From Agelas oroides (taxonomy: Eukaryota; Porifera; Demospongiae; Agelasida; Agelasidae), in assembly GCA_949130485.1 (NCBI GenBank), contig OX422185.1, positions 17,301,011 to 17,365,010 of the forward strand: 64,000 bases of DNA. The letters run 5' to 3'. Shown piece after piece: positions 1 to 11,172 of the stretch; the first letter of the stretch is position 1; each line of letters begins with the position of its first letter. Position numbers and translations under genes: made by a program. Under the pieces are notes generated by a model. The model had not been told where the DNA came from. It searched no databases and worked only from the letters and a program-made list of their open reading frames with translations.

Positions 1-1280
1 CCACTACATACCCATCTAGGTGAGTAGTTGAAATTTAGACTATGCAAAGTAGTCACTTAAAAATTACCAGGCAACCAGGCTTTTTTTCTGCTTGTACAAC
101 TAGATTTGAGATACCAATTTCTTTCTGCTTGGGTTCACCTTCCAAAAAATGCATTGTGAAGGGTGAGAACTCAGCACAGGACTACTAAACAGCCAAAGTA
201 TAGAAGCCTGCACTGTGAAGCCACTGAGTGCACTGTGCTAGTGGTTGCATGCTGAAGACTGACTACATAAGTCACATTACTCAACCAACCCACATACTGA
301 CCAGAAGTAACTTTGTGTGTGACCTTAAGGTTTGGTACTTTTCTGTGTGTATGTCCAGTGATGCATATAAACAAAGCTGCTAGCTGCTAGCTGCTAGCTA
401 GTAATTAACAGCATCTCAGTTGACGTATTCTTTGCTGTTGAAATGGGGCCAACCAAAGTTTTGTCCTGTTGGTGAAATTGGTATTGCAGTTTTACATGAA
501 AATTGCCCAGCCCTGTAAGTGGGGAGTACTAAACACTGACTTGTTACACTCAGTACAAGTAGTCACAGTGAGGAAGAGTAGACTCAACGGAGTTGCGAAC
601 AGAGATATTGTGGCGCACACAGTATGGACCTACAGCCTGGACGCACCTCCCGGTGAGAAGCAGTCTGGTGAACAAAGTCAATTTCTTGGGGTTATTCCCC
701 AAAAGTGGTATGGACCAATGAGATTGCAATTATTACCGATACACTTCCTTTAATCTTTACTCGAGTATCCGTACTTTTTGGGGTTTGGTGTAAAATGTTT
801 TGAACATTGCTAGGTGACACTGTCGAAAAAGTGTGCACTAGCCCAAGAAATTCGACTTGGTTCACCAGACGTGGGATCTGGGGACGAGACTAGGTGAGTT
901 GTAGGTTGGACTTGCCTTAGTTAGCTAAAATCTGACTCAGACCAATTTGATTAGGTACAGTGGGCCTTCAAGTTTATATCAACCCTACCAGTTAGGTATA
1001 AACTGGTACCACAAAAAATCCAATCTAAGCCTATACTGATCTCAATGGAGCATACTTGCTAGCTGAATGAAATCTGAAGGAAGGAATCTGCTATGAAAAC
1101 TGATCTGCTCCCAGATCACGTTATTTAGTGGATTTGATCTTAGCTGTGCAAGTGATTTGACCTTGTGCGAGTGCTAAGCATTCAATTTCCAAGGCCTCTA
1201 ACCATGCTCAAACTGATGCCTTTCTGCCTGTCACGTGTTTGGCTTGCAGTGTGCAGTATAGCATACACAAATGATAACAA
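1..1280. other. Intergenic, no gene recognised
   Basis: Only short open frames without recognisable domains are seen on either strand. Around 859-891 there is a solitary arm ending in GGGGACGAGACTA, resembling one end of the short fold-back family described elsewhere in the window, but its partner arm is missing. Confidence 0.5.
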
Positions 1281-1290
1281 TGCAACTCAG

Positions 1291-1565
1291 CTAAAACAAC
1301 TGATAGCACCTTAACAGGACAAAATTCATTTCACTACAGGACATCGCTATGCAGAAGTCATGAAAATGATTTTATTCAGTGTGGTGTAAGTTTTAGCTTG
1401 ATTATTGGTCCTGCATGAATGACATCGCTGTGAAGAAGTAATTCATATGATTTCATTCATGCACTGCAACTATACTAATAATCAGCTAAAACAACGAGAG
1501 CACCTTGGTAGGACAAAATTTATTTCACTACAGGACATAGCTATGCAGAAGTCATGCAAATGATT
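1291..1565 (+). repeat. Direct repeat pair of about 80 bp
   Basis: A block beginning GCTAAAACAAC, with CACTACAGGACAT and CTATGCAGAAGTCATG, occurs near 1291 and again near 1482, separated by about 190 bp. The copies differ by scattered substitutions. The spacer holds a weaker third match (GACATCGCTGTGAAGAAGT). No coding potential is evident; origin unknown. Confidence 0.6.
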
Positions 1566-3076
1566 TCATTAAAAAATATCTTCAGATCACATGACCGTCT
1601 AGTCTGGCATACCTCCAATACAGATGCTACTATTGTGAATACTGCATGGAATCTCACATACCTGTATGAACCACATATAATAGATTATTTATGTGTAAAC
1701 TATGGTTCCACTGTGAATGGACTGATTGAGAGCTCAGCTCAAACACAAATCTTGCAAGTTACAATCGAATGGAGTGTCTACAAGAATAAGTGATGCTACT
1801 AATAGTCATTAATTCTCTAAGACACTCCTATGACACTGCTCATTAGGAAAAGTTCAGGAGGTGCTCTTATATAAACAAAAGCAACTGCCAATTGAAATTT
1901 GTGATATAATGTGGTGGCAGCCATGGTGTGAACATGCACGAAGAATGACATGTATACAGTGGAACCTTTTTATAAACCTAAACCTATTTTATTAGCTCTA
2001 ATTGCCTATAGGGAAGGTCTCTTGGAGTCAAGAGTTTGAAGATTCAATCCAAGATCCATTCTATTTCACAACCTTACCTATAGGTACCAACCAAATTCAT
2101 AGCTATAGCTATTTTTTCAGTGGCATTATCAGTCAGTACACAGCCAAAAATATTCTGACCTGATACAGTTCCGTTGCCAAAAAGTTCTGTTACGGGCGTA
2201 TTTTCGGAACTGAATAAGTACCGCAATAGCATCAGGACAGTATCAGATCTGTACGCACATATCTGTATCAGACCAGTACGAATAGCATGTCTTAGGGCTG
2301 TTTTTGTAGAACTGATACAGAGCTGCAGATCCGATTTACAGTTCGGTATCAGACCCGTTGCCAAAAAGTTCCGTTGCGTTTCTGGGAACAGATCTGGATC
2401 AGATTGGTTCCAGTTTTGATTCAAAACGTACGATTTTGCTGTGTACGTTAGTGTGAGCAGCTGGTCAAGACAAGAGCCCAGACTTCATATTCATACTCAC
2501 CTGTTTACAAAGTGGTTATTTATCAGTGAAGTACTATCCACCACAAAGAAAGATATTTCACCTTTGTGGTAAGTAGCTCAAGGTTCTTCAAGTGTATGAA
2601 TAACCAATAAACCTTCTTCTTAATGGCAGTGTTCATGGATCATGGCATGCTATAGCCTCATTCCCAGGCCTTCCTACTGTCCAGTTTTTGATCGCTTACA
2701 GTATGCAAAAAGGAGGGGGAAGGCCTGGTCCATTTTATCATGTGAGTGACGTCAATGTCTACCTACTTAGACATAAGGGGGGAGGTACATCCCTGACCAA
2801 AAGAACGAGCTGGAAGCCTTTTCTTGTAGCATCTGTCCAAGCACTGGAGTTTCATACGTTTGCAAAGCAGAAAAACTTACCACTTGTTGTTCAGGACGAA
2901 AAATGCATGTGCATGCGAAGTGAATTTTTTTTCGATCGGTGACATGTGTTACTAGTGGACTGAAGTGTTACGATAGAAGCTCTTCTGTGATGCTGAATAA
3001 AGGAGGGAGTCCACAAGACAGAATAGACATTTTCAGTGGCTTCTCAGTTGGCTTCTGCATAAATGAAGAGAAGGTT

Positions 3077-3121
3077 ATGCCCTGATGATGACTGGAGCAT
3101 TCAGTCAAAACGTCGGCAAGT
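3077..3121 (+). ncRNA. Degenerate hammerhead ribozyme (first unit)
   Basis: The order CTGATGA (3082-3088), stem II GACTG/CAGTC, then AAAAC and GTC (3112-3114) is the hammerhead core, but the conserved GAAA box reads AAAA here. The first G of that box is essential in the family, so this copy is predicted to be inactive. Stem I (GCC before the core, GGC after it) is kept. Confidence 0.6.
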
Positions 3122-3992
3122 TATTTTCCGAACTCAAGTTGGTAACAGATAATCTTCTCTTCAGAATAGACATACATTGCTTCTTGGTTCAGTTTATATT
3201 GACGAACATTGTGAGGCTTTGTCACTGCATGACAACCAGGCAAATTACTCTATTAGATGATTGTGAGGACGAGCCTGAGTGAAGGTATACTCACACACAC
3301 ACAGCAAACTATTGCCAGTAGAGGCGCGTGGGACAGCTGCCATGCATGCAAAATATGTAGCTATTCAACTTGCCCACCCAAATCAGCTGGTCAAGGCAAG
3401 AGCCCAGACTTCATATTCATACTCACCTGTTTACAAAGTGGTTATTTATCAGTGAAGTACTATCCACCACAAAGAAAGATATAGTCACCTTTGTGGTAAG
3501 TAGCCTTCTCAAGGTTCTTCAAGTGTATGAATAACCAATAAACCTTCTTCTTAATGGCAGTGTTCATGGATCATGGCATGCTATAGCCTCATTCCCAGGC
3601 CTTCCTACTGTCCAGTTTTTGATCGCTTACAGTATGCAAAAAGGAGGGGGAAGGCCTGGTCCATTTTATCATGTGAGTGACGTCATTGTCTACCTACTTA
3701 GACATAAGGGGGGAGGTACATCTCTGACCAAAAGAACGAGCTGGAAGCCCTTTTCTTGTAGCATCTGTCCAAGTACTGGAGTTTCATACATTTGCAAAGC
3801 AGAAAAACTTACCACTCGTTCAGGACGAAGAATGCATGTGCATGCGAAGTGCATTTTTTTCGATCGGTGACATGTGTTACTAGTGGACTGAAGTATTACA
3901 ATAGCAGCTCTTCTGTGATACGGAGTCCACAAGACAGAATAGACATTTTCAGTGGCTTCTCAGTTGGCTTCTGTATAAATGAAGAGAAGGTT

Positions 3993-4037
3993 ATGCCCTG
4001 ATGATGACTGGAGCATTCAGTCGAAACGTCGGCAAGT
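3993..4037 (+). ncRNA. Intact hammerhead ribozyme motif, Penelope/retrozyme type
   Basis: Seen: CTGATGA at 3998-4004, stem II GACTG/CAGTC with a GAGCATT loop, GAAAC at 4023-4027 and the cleavage triplet GTC at 4028-4030, followed by GGC pairing with the GCC just before the core (stem I). Stem III is only the palindrome ACGT, as in hammerheads thought to act as dimers. Known: this minimal type with a very short stem III occurs in Penelope-like elements of many animals. Inferred: the RNA self-cleaves after position 4030. Confidence 0.75.
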
Positions 4038-4682
4038 TATTTTCCGAACTCAAGTTGGTAACAGATAACCTTCTCTTCAGAATAGACATACATTGCTTCT
4101 TGGTTCAGTTTATATTGACGAACATTGTGAGGCTTTGTCACTGCATGACAACCAGGCAAATTACTCTATTAGATGAATGTGAGGACGAGCCTGAGTGAAA
4201 GTATACTCACACACACTATGTACATCTTACCACAAAGAGAAGATATTCACCTTTGTAGTAAGTGGTCTTCTTCAAGTGTATGAATAATCAATAAACCACT
4301 TATAGTCTTCTCCGCAATGGACATTGTACATGAACCATTGCAATTAGAGTGTTGTGAGAAGCAAATAGCTGATCACTAGCCTAGTATGTGTTAGAAGGTC
4401 ACTGTTGTAGAGGGGCAGGTGCACACAGTGTACCAACAGCTGACATACTTGGTACTGCTTCAGTGGTGTATCTGAACATCACGTGGACTCACCCATGGAC
4501 TCTGGAGAATATCCGTTTCCCGGAAATGCTCTGTAGGTGACTCTTATTCTAATGTGAGCCAAGAGTTCTAAGCATATAATATGACTCTTGTTAGCTACCA
4601 TTCACACGGTGAATACGAAAAGGCATGACCTCATTTGTTTATAAGGACTTGTGTGCATCCATGGATACCTGTTTCCATGTAA

Positions 4683-4742
4683 TTGGGGCGAGCCTGAGCG
4701 AGCCCCACATAGACGGTACAGCTGGGAGATTTCATATATGTA
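4683..4742 (+). repeat. 60-bp cassette beside the ~1.1-kb units
   Basis: A cassette starting TTGGGGCGAGCC and ending CATATATGTA is exactly 60 bp at 4683-4742, 6111-6170, 7315-7374, 8582-8641 and 16758-16817 in this orientation, and at 9761-9820 in the opposite one. It always lies next to a ~1.1-kb unit, usually followed by a TTA/ATT microsatellite. Its motif GGGGCGAGCCTGAGCGAGC is, in inverse orientation, nearly identical to the right subterminal motif of the units (GCTTGCTCAGGCTCGCCCC). It may be the detached left terminus of the same element. Confidence 0.8.
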
Positions 4743-4748
4743 TTATTA

Positions 4749-6083
4749 CTAGATGAATGCAGGGCATTGTGGGGCAAGCCTGAGCAAGCAGTATGCCAAG
4801 GACTACAATTGCGCATGCGCAGTTCGTACACACGCGCGCATACCCCTTCGCACTTGTCGAGGTGTCGAAGTTGTCGTAGCGTTTAGTAAGAAGTAAAGTT
4901 GCTGTTTGCTTACTGTGCCTCATCCAAGTGTAGAAATGACAAAGGCAGCGTTGTACATTATTCACACAGGAATGACCTCGTAATTGAAAGTCTTCAATTC
5001 TTGGCCAACCCACATCTAGTTTTCTGCTTAGGGGTGAGAAACAATGAATTGGTTTGGAAGAGGCTAACGTGCAATTTTTTGTGTACACAATCACCGTTAT
5101 GGTTTATCAATTTTTGTTGTAAACAACATGACATTACACTAATAACGATATAAAAGTGATGACATAATATTTCCTGTTTGCATGAGAGCTTGCATTGGAG
5201 TTTCTATCGACCAAATGAGCTTCAACTGGTAGTTTTTTTACACATTGCCAGTGAGTTAGTGGATGTTGGTTGGTTCAGTTTTTCCATTAGGGCTGTCATT
5301 GCTATCTCAACACCATTGTTGGTAGCCACAAAAGTTTTCCATTTTTTCTATGACATTTTCTCTGAGAGTTTCTACTCCAGATTGCTGAACGTCATGCTGG
5401 CTAGAAAAGTCTATATTTGCATCATCATTGTCTCTGGCAGATTGTGTAGTGGAGACAATTGTGGCAAATGCTTCCCATTCTTGCTTACAGTCGATCACAT
5501 GAATCATTCCATTTTCTCTGAGAGTTTCTACTCCAGGTTGCTGAACGTCGTGCTGGCTAGAAAAGTCTATATTTGCATCATCATTGTCTCTGGCAGATTG
5601 TGTAGTGGAGACAATTGTGGCAAATGCTTCCCATTCTTGCTTACCTGGGTAGCCTCGTTCCCAGGCTCTCCCCGCTAAGAAGGGCCCTCCCCCCTCTTAG
5701 TGGGGAGAGCCTGGGAACGAGGCTACACCTGGGTACAGTTCACTGAAATCACACAGCTATTGCTTGAATTCTTTGTTGTTAAAGATCACCTGACGGATGG
5801 TGTCCTTTTCCTTGACGTCGGCTTCTTCTCTTGCGGTCACGGAAGCCATGTACGCTAATGCGCTATTGGAAGCCCTACATACTTCATGCGACCAAGCGCG
5901 GCGCGCGGGTGATTCTCTTGCGGTCACGGAAGCCATGTACGCGAATGCGAAGCCCTACATACTTCGTGCGACCAAGCGCGGCGCGCGGGTGATTCTCTTG
6001 CGGTCACGGAAGCCATGTACGCGAATGCGAAGCCCTACATACTTCGTGCGACCAAGCGCGGCGCGCGGGTGACGGTCGTACGA
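4749..6083 (-). mobile_element. Array unit 1, Helitron-like element (inverted)
   Basis: This is the minus-strand member of the array and forms a large inverted repeat with unit 2 around a centre near 6140. In its own orientation it starts TCGTACGACC (after an A) and ends CTAG (before a T), as Helitrons do. It is longer than its relatives because the GC-rich segment CCGCGCGCCGCGC is present in three rather than two ~80-bp repeats (5840-6078) and because a ~134-bp block is duplicated (5354-5487 and 5511-5644). The duplicated block lacks the 76-bp fold-back insertion on one side. No replicase (Rep/Helicase) is encoded, so it is non-autonomous. An alternative is a TIR element or complex satellite. 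Confidence 0.55.
5650..5725. mobile_element. 76-bp fold-back MITE inside each array unit
   Basis: A near-perfect hairpin from TAGCCTCGTTCCCAGG to its inverse copy interrupts every ~1.1-kb unit at the same site: 5650-5725, 6485-6560, 7695-7770, 8938-9013, 10114-10189 and 17126-17201. It is flanked by TACCTGGG and CACCTGGG (7 of 8 identical), which looks like a target duplication. Because the site and flanks are the same in all six units, it inserted before the unit was amplified. Confidence 0.8.
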
Positions 6084-6203
6084 TAATGATAATAATAATA
6101 ATAATAATAATTGGGGCGAGCCTGAGCGAGCCCCACATAGACGGTACAGCTGGGAGATTTCATATATGTATTATCATTATTATTATTATTATTATTATCA
6201 TTA

Positions 6204-7308
6204 TCGTACGACCGTCACCCGCGCGCCGCGCTTGGTCGCACGAAGTATGTAGGGCTTCGCATTCGCGTACATGGCTTCCGTGACCGCAAGAGAATCACCC
6301 GCGCGCCGCGCTTGGTCGCATGAAGTATGTAGGGCTTCCAATAGCGCATTAGCGTACATGGCTTCCGTGACCGCAAGAGAAGAAGCCGACGTCAAGGAGG
6401 AAAAGGACACCATCCGTCAGGTGATCTTTAACAACAAAGAATTCAAGCAATAGCTGTGTGATTTCAGTGAACTGTACCCAGGTGTAGCCTCGTTCCCAGG
6501 CTCTCCCAACTAAGAGGGGGGAGGGCCCTTCTTAGTGGGGAGAGCCTGGGAACGAGGCTACCCAGGTAAGCAAGAATGGGAAGCATTTGCCACAATTGTC
6601 TCCACTACACAATCTGCCAGAGACAATGATGATGCAAAATATAGACTCTTCTAGCCAGCACGACGTTCAGCAACCTGGAGTAGAAACTCTCAGAGAAAAT
6701 GTCATAGAAAAAATGGAAAACTTTTGTGGCTACCAACAATGGTGTTGAGATAGCAATGACACAGCCCTAATGGAAAAACTGAACCAACCAACATCCACTA
6801 ACTCACTGGCAATGTGTAAAAAACTACCATTTGAAGCTCATTTGGTCGATAGAAACTCCAATGTAAGCTCTCATGCAAACAGGAAATATTATGTCATCAC
6901 TTTTATATCATTATTAGTGTAATGTCATGTTGTTTACAACAAAAATTGATAAACCATAACGGTGATTGTGTACACAAAAAAATTGCATGTTAGCCTCTTC
7001 CAAACCAATTCATTGTTTCTCACCCCTAAGCAGAAAACTAGATGTGGGTTGGCCAAGAATTGAAGACTTTCAATTACGAGGTCATTCCTGTGTGAATAAT
7101 GTACAACGCTGCCTTTGTCATTTCTACACTTGGATGAGGCACGGTAAGCAAACAGCAACTTTACTTCTTACTAAACACCACGCCAACTTCGACATCTCGA
7201 CAAGTGCGAAAGGGTACGCGCGCGTGTGTACGAACTGCGCATGCGCAATTGTAGTCCTTGGCATACTGCTTGCTCAGGCTCGCCCCACAATGCCCTGCAT
7301 TCATCTAG
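6204..7308 (+). mobile_element. Array unit 2, Helitron-like element
   Basis: Runs from TCGTACGACC after an A to CTAG before a T, with a small hairpin AATGC-CCT-GCATT a few bases before the end. The left 150 bp hold two ~80-bp GC-rich repeats around CGCGCCGCGCTTGGTCGCA. Short reading frames recur in all units (for example one ending in IFNNKEFKQ, and another containing EWEAFATIVSTTQ) but are interrupted, so they look like captured coding remnants rather than a functional gene. Confidence 0.55.
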
Positions 7309-7410
7309 TAATAATTGGGGCGAGCCTGAGCGAGCCCCACATAGACGGTACAGCTGGACGAAATCATATATGTATTATCATCATTATTATTATTATTATT
7401 ATTATCATTA

Positions 7411-8575
7411 TCGTACGACCGTCACCCGCGCGCCGCGCTTGGTCGCACGAAGTATGTAGGGCTTCCAATATCGCATTCGCATACATGGCTTCCGTAACCG
7501 CAAGAGAATCACCCGCGCGCCGCGCTTGGTCGCACGAAGATGTAGGGCTTCCAATATCGCATTAGCGTACATGGCTTCCGTGATCGCTAGAGAAGACGAC
7601 GTCAAGGAGGAAAAGGACGCCATCCGTCAGGTGATCTTTAACAACAAAGAATTCAAGCAATAGCTGTGTGATTTCAGTGAACTGTACCCAGGTGTAGCCT
7701 CGTTCCCAGGCTCTCCCCACTAAGAGGGGGGAGGGCCCTTCTTAGCGGGGAGAGCCTGGGAACGAGGCTACCCAGGTAAGCAAGAATGAGAAGCATTTGC
7801 CACGGTTGTCTCCACTACACAATCTGCCAGACACAATCATGATGCAAAATGTAGACTCTTCTAGCCAGCACGACGTTCAGCAACCTTGAGTTGAAACTCT
7901 CAGAGAAAATGGAATGATTCATGTGATCTTTAATAGGCCTTGCAACTTCAAACCATATGATGTCACAGAAAATATGGAAAACTTTTGTGGCTACCAACAA
8001 TGGTGTTGAGATAGCAATGACACAGCCCTAATGGAAAAACTGAACCAACCAACATCCACTAACTCACTGGCAATGTGTATAAAAACTACCACCATACACC
8101 ATTTGAAGCTCATTTGGTCAATAGAAACTCCAATGTAAGCTCTCATGTAAACAGGAAATATTATGTCATCACTTTTATATCACACTAATGTCATGTTGTT
8201 TACAACAAAAATTGATAAAACCATAACGGTGATTGTGTACACAAAAAATTGCATGTTAGCCTCTTCCAAATCAGTTCATTGTTTCTCATCCCTAAGCAGA
8301 AAACTAGATGTGGGTTGGCCAATGGAATTGAAGACTTTCAATTACGAGGTCATTCCTGTGTGAATAATGTACAACACTGCCTTTGTCATTTATACACTCG
8401 GATGAGGCACAGTAGACAAACAGCAACTTCACTTCTTACTAAACGCCACGCCAACTTCGACACCTCGACAAGAAGTGCGAAAGGGCACGCGTGTATACGA
8501 ACTGCGTATGCACAATTTTAGTCCTTGGCATGCTGCTTGCTCAGGCTCGCCCCACAATGCCCTGCATTCATCTAG
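7411..8575 (+). mobile_element. Array unit 3, Helitron-like element
   Basis: Same boundaries and content as unit 2. It is the most diverged of the array: substitutions in the GC-rich repeats, a different segment at about 7905-7965 (ATGATTCATGTGATC and following) that the other forward units lack but that partly matches the duplicated block of unit 1, and small indels in the right half. Confidence 0.55.
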
Positions 8576-8656
8576 TAATAATTGGGGCGAGCCTGAGCGA
8601 GCCCCACATAGACGGTACAGCTGGGAGATTTCATATATGTATTATTATTATCATTA

Positions 8657-9760
8657 TCGTACGACCGTCACCCGCGCGCCGCGCTTGGTCGCACGAAGTA
8701 TGTAGGGCTTCGCATTCGCATACATGGCTTCCGTGACCGCAAGAGAATCACCCGCGCGCCGCGCTTGGTCGCATGAAGTATGTAGGGCTTCCAATAGCGC
8801 ATTAGCGTACATGGCTTCCGTGACCGCAAGAGAAAAAGCCGACGTCAAGGAGGAAAAAGACACCATCCGTCAGGTGATCTTTAACAACAAAGAATTCAAG
8901 CAATAGCTGTGTGATTTCAGTGAACTGTACCCAGGTGTAGCCTCGTTCCCAGGCTCTCCCAACTAAGAGGGGGGAGGGCCCTTCTTAGTGGGGAGAGCCT
9001 GGGAACGAGGCTACCCAGGTAAGCAAGAATGGGAAGCATTTGCCACAATTGTCTCCACTACACAATCTGCCAGAGACAATGATGATGCAAAATATAGACT
9101 CTTCTAGCCAGCACGACGTTCAGCAACCTGGAGTAGAAACTCTCAGAGAAAATGTCATCGAAAAAATGGAAAACTTTTGTGGCTACCAACAATGGTGTTG
9201 AGATAGCAATGCCACAGCCCTAATGGAAAAACTGAACCAACCAACGTCCACTAACTCACTGGCAATGTGTAAAAAACTACCATTTGAAGCTCATTTGGTC
9301 GATAGAAACTCCAATGTAAGCTCTCATGCAAACAGGAAATATTATGTCATCACTTTTATATCATTATTAGTGTAATGTCATGTTGTTTACAACAAAAATT
9401 GATAAACCATAACGGTGATTGTGTACACAAAAAATTGCATGTTAGCCTCTTCCAAACCAATTCATTGTTTCTCACCCCTAAGCAGAAAACTAGATGTGGG
9501 TTGGCCAAGAATTGAAGACTTTCAATTACGAGGTCATTCCTGTGTGAATAATGTACAACGCTGCCTTTGTCATTTCTACACTTGGATGAGGCACAGTAAG
9601 CAAACAGCAACTTTACTTCTTACTAAACACCACGCCAACTTCGACACCTCGACAAGTGCGAAAGGGTACGCGCGCGTGTGTACGAACTGCGCATGCGCAA
9701 TTGTAGTCCTTGGCATACTGCTTGCTCAGGCTCGCCCCACAATGCCCTGCATTCATCTAG
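8657..9760 (+). mobile_element. Array unit 4, Helitron-like element
   Basis: Closely matches unit 2 in sequence and boundaries. It is followed by the only 60-bp cassette in the forward array that is flipped (9761-9820), which directly abuts the CTAG terminus. Confidence 0.55.
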
Positions 9761-9820
9761 TACATATATGAAATCTCCCAGCTGTACCGTCTATGTGGGG
9801 CTCGCTCAGGCTCGCCCCAA
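9761..9820 (-). repeat. 60-bp cassette in inverted orientation
   Basis: The exact reverse-complement form of the 60-bp cassette, bounded precisely by the same end points as the forward copies. It shows that the cassette moves or flips as a discrete block. Confidence 0.8.
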
Positions 9821-9829
9821 TTATCATTA

Positions 9830-10926
9830 TCGTACGACCGTCACCCGCGCGCCGTGCTTGGTCGCACGAAGTATGTAGGGGTTCGCATTCGCGTACATGG
9901 CTTCCGTGACCGCAAGAGAATCACCCGCGCGCCGCGCTTGGTCGCATGAAGTATGTAGGGCTTCCAATACTAATAGCGCATTAGCGTACATGGCTTCCGT
10001 GACCGCAAGAGAAGAAGCCGACGTCAAGGAAAAGGACACCATCCGTCAGGTGATCTTTAACAACAAAGAATTCAAGCAATAGCTGTGTGATTTCAGTGAA
10101 CTGTACCCAGGTGTAGCCTCGTTCCCAGGCTCTCCCCACTAAGAGGGGGGAGGGCCCTTCTTAGCGGGGAGAGCCTGGGAACGAGGCTACCCAGGTAAGC
10201 AAGAATGGGAAGCATTTGCCACAATTGTCTCCACTACACAATCTGCCAGAGACAATGATGATGCAAATATAGACTTTTCTAGCCAGCATGACGTTCAGCA
10301 ACCTGGAGTAGAAACTCTCAGAGAAAATGTCATAGAAAAAATGGAAAACTTTTGTGGCTACCAACAATGGTGTTGAGATAGCAATGACACAGCCCTAATG
10401 GAAAAACTGAACCAAACAACATCCACTAACTCACTGGCAATGTGTAAAAAACTACCATTTGAAGCTCATTTGGTCGATAGAAACTCCAATGTAAGCTCTC
10501 ATGCAAACAGGAAATATTATGTCATCACTTTTATATCGTAATGTCATGTTGTTTACAACAGAAATTGATACACCATAACGGTGATTGTGTACACAAAAAA
10601 TTGCATGTTAGCCTCTTCCAAACCAATTCATTGTTTCTCACCCCTAAGCAGAAAACTAGATGTGGGTTGGCCAAGAATTGAAGATTTTCAATTACGAGGT
10701 CATTCCTGTGTGAATAATGTACAACGCTGCCTTTGTCATTTCTACACTTGGATGAGGCACAGTAAGCAAACAGCAACTTTACTTCTTACTAAACGCTACG
10801 ACAACTTCGACACCTCGACAAGTGCGAAGGGGTACGCGCGCGTGTGTACGAACTGCGCATGCGCAATTGTAGTCCTTGGCATACTGCTTGCTCAGGCTCG
10901 CCCCACAATGCCCTGCATTCATCTAG
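9830..10926 (+). mobile_element. Array unit 5, Helitron-like element
   Basis: Last unit of the array. Its CTAG end at 10923-10926 is followed by TAGT and then directly by a 136-bp hairpin instead of a cassette. The left repeats contain single-base changes and a 6-bp insertion (CTAATA-like) relative to unit 4. Confidence 0.55.
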
Positions 10927-10930
10927 TAGT

Positions 10931-11066
10931 TGTACCATGGGCTTCTAGGGTGTATGGGATTTGTACCCTGAGTGCAGTTTTATGTATTCCCGAGGGCGAA
11001 GCCCGAGGGAATACATAAAACTGCACGAAGGGTACAACCCATACACCCGCAGAAGCCCATGGTACA
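10931..11066. repeat. 136-bp imperfect palindrome
   Basis: The arms begin TGTACCATGGGCTTCT and end with the inverse CCATGGTACA; the middle contains CAGTTTTATGTATTCCC and its inverse around a short centre. A few mismatches and small bulges interrupt the stem. It starts four bases after the terminus of array unit 5, so it is either an independent fold-back element or a former insertion at the array edge. Confidence 0.75.
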
Positions 11067-11172
11067 GCCGACTTGTACCATGGTAACACTAATTGACCAC
11101 AATGACGTCAAACCCACCAATTAGCTTGTTATTCATTTTACTATACTGCCGTTAAGTTTTTTGTTAGCAGCT

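Larger units (their letters stand above)
2459..4310 (+). repeat. Tandem duplication of a ~930-bp hammerhead-bearing unit
   Basis: Two direct copies (about 2459-3386 and 3387-4210) are offset by roughly 928 bp and are highly similar, including the same CATTCCCAGGCC-containing stretch and the same hammerhead-like core. The beginning of the unit (CCACAAAGAAAGATAT to AATAAACC) reappears once more in diverged form at about 4235-4310. Known: Penelope-like elements carry hammerhead ribozymes in tandem terminal repeats (pLTRs), and retrozymes carry them in LTRs. Inferred: this is a pair of pLTR-like units that has lost, or never had, the coding part; no reverse transcriptase or GIY-YIG frame is visible between or beside them. 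Confidence 0.7.

Noticed and set aside
5797-10082. Recurrent frames in the array units (such as those with MASVTARE or HSNRNDLVIESLQFL)
   Set aside because: Present on both strands of a multi-copy non-autonomous element and interrupted at different places; at best captured remnants.
4690-10930. Array considered as a CRISPR or simple satellite
   Set aside because: Units are ~1.1 kb with transposon-like ends and the 60-bp cassettes are identical rather than spacer-like; one isolated copy exists elsewhere.
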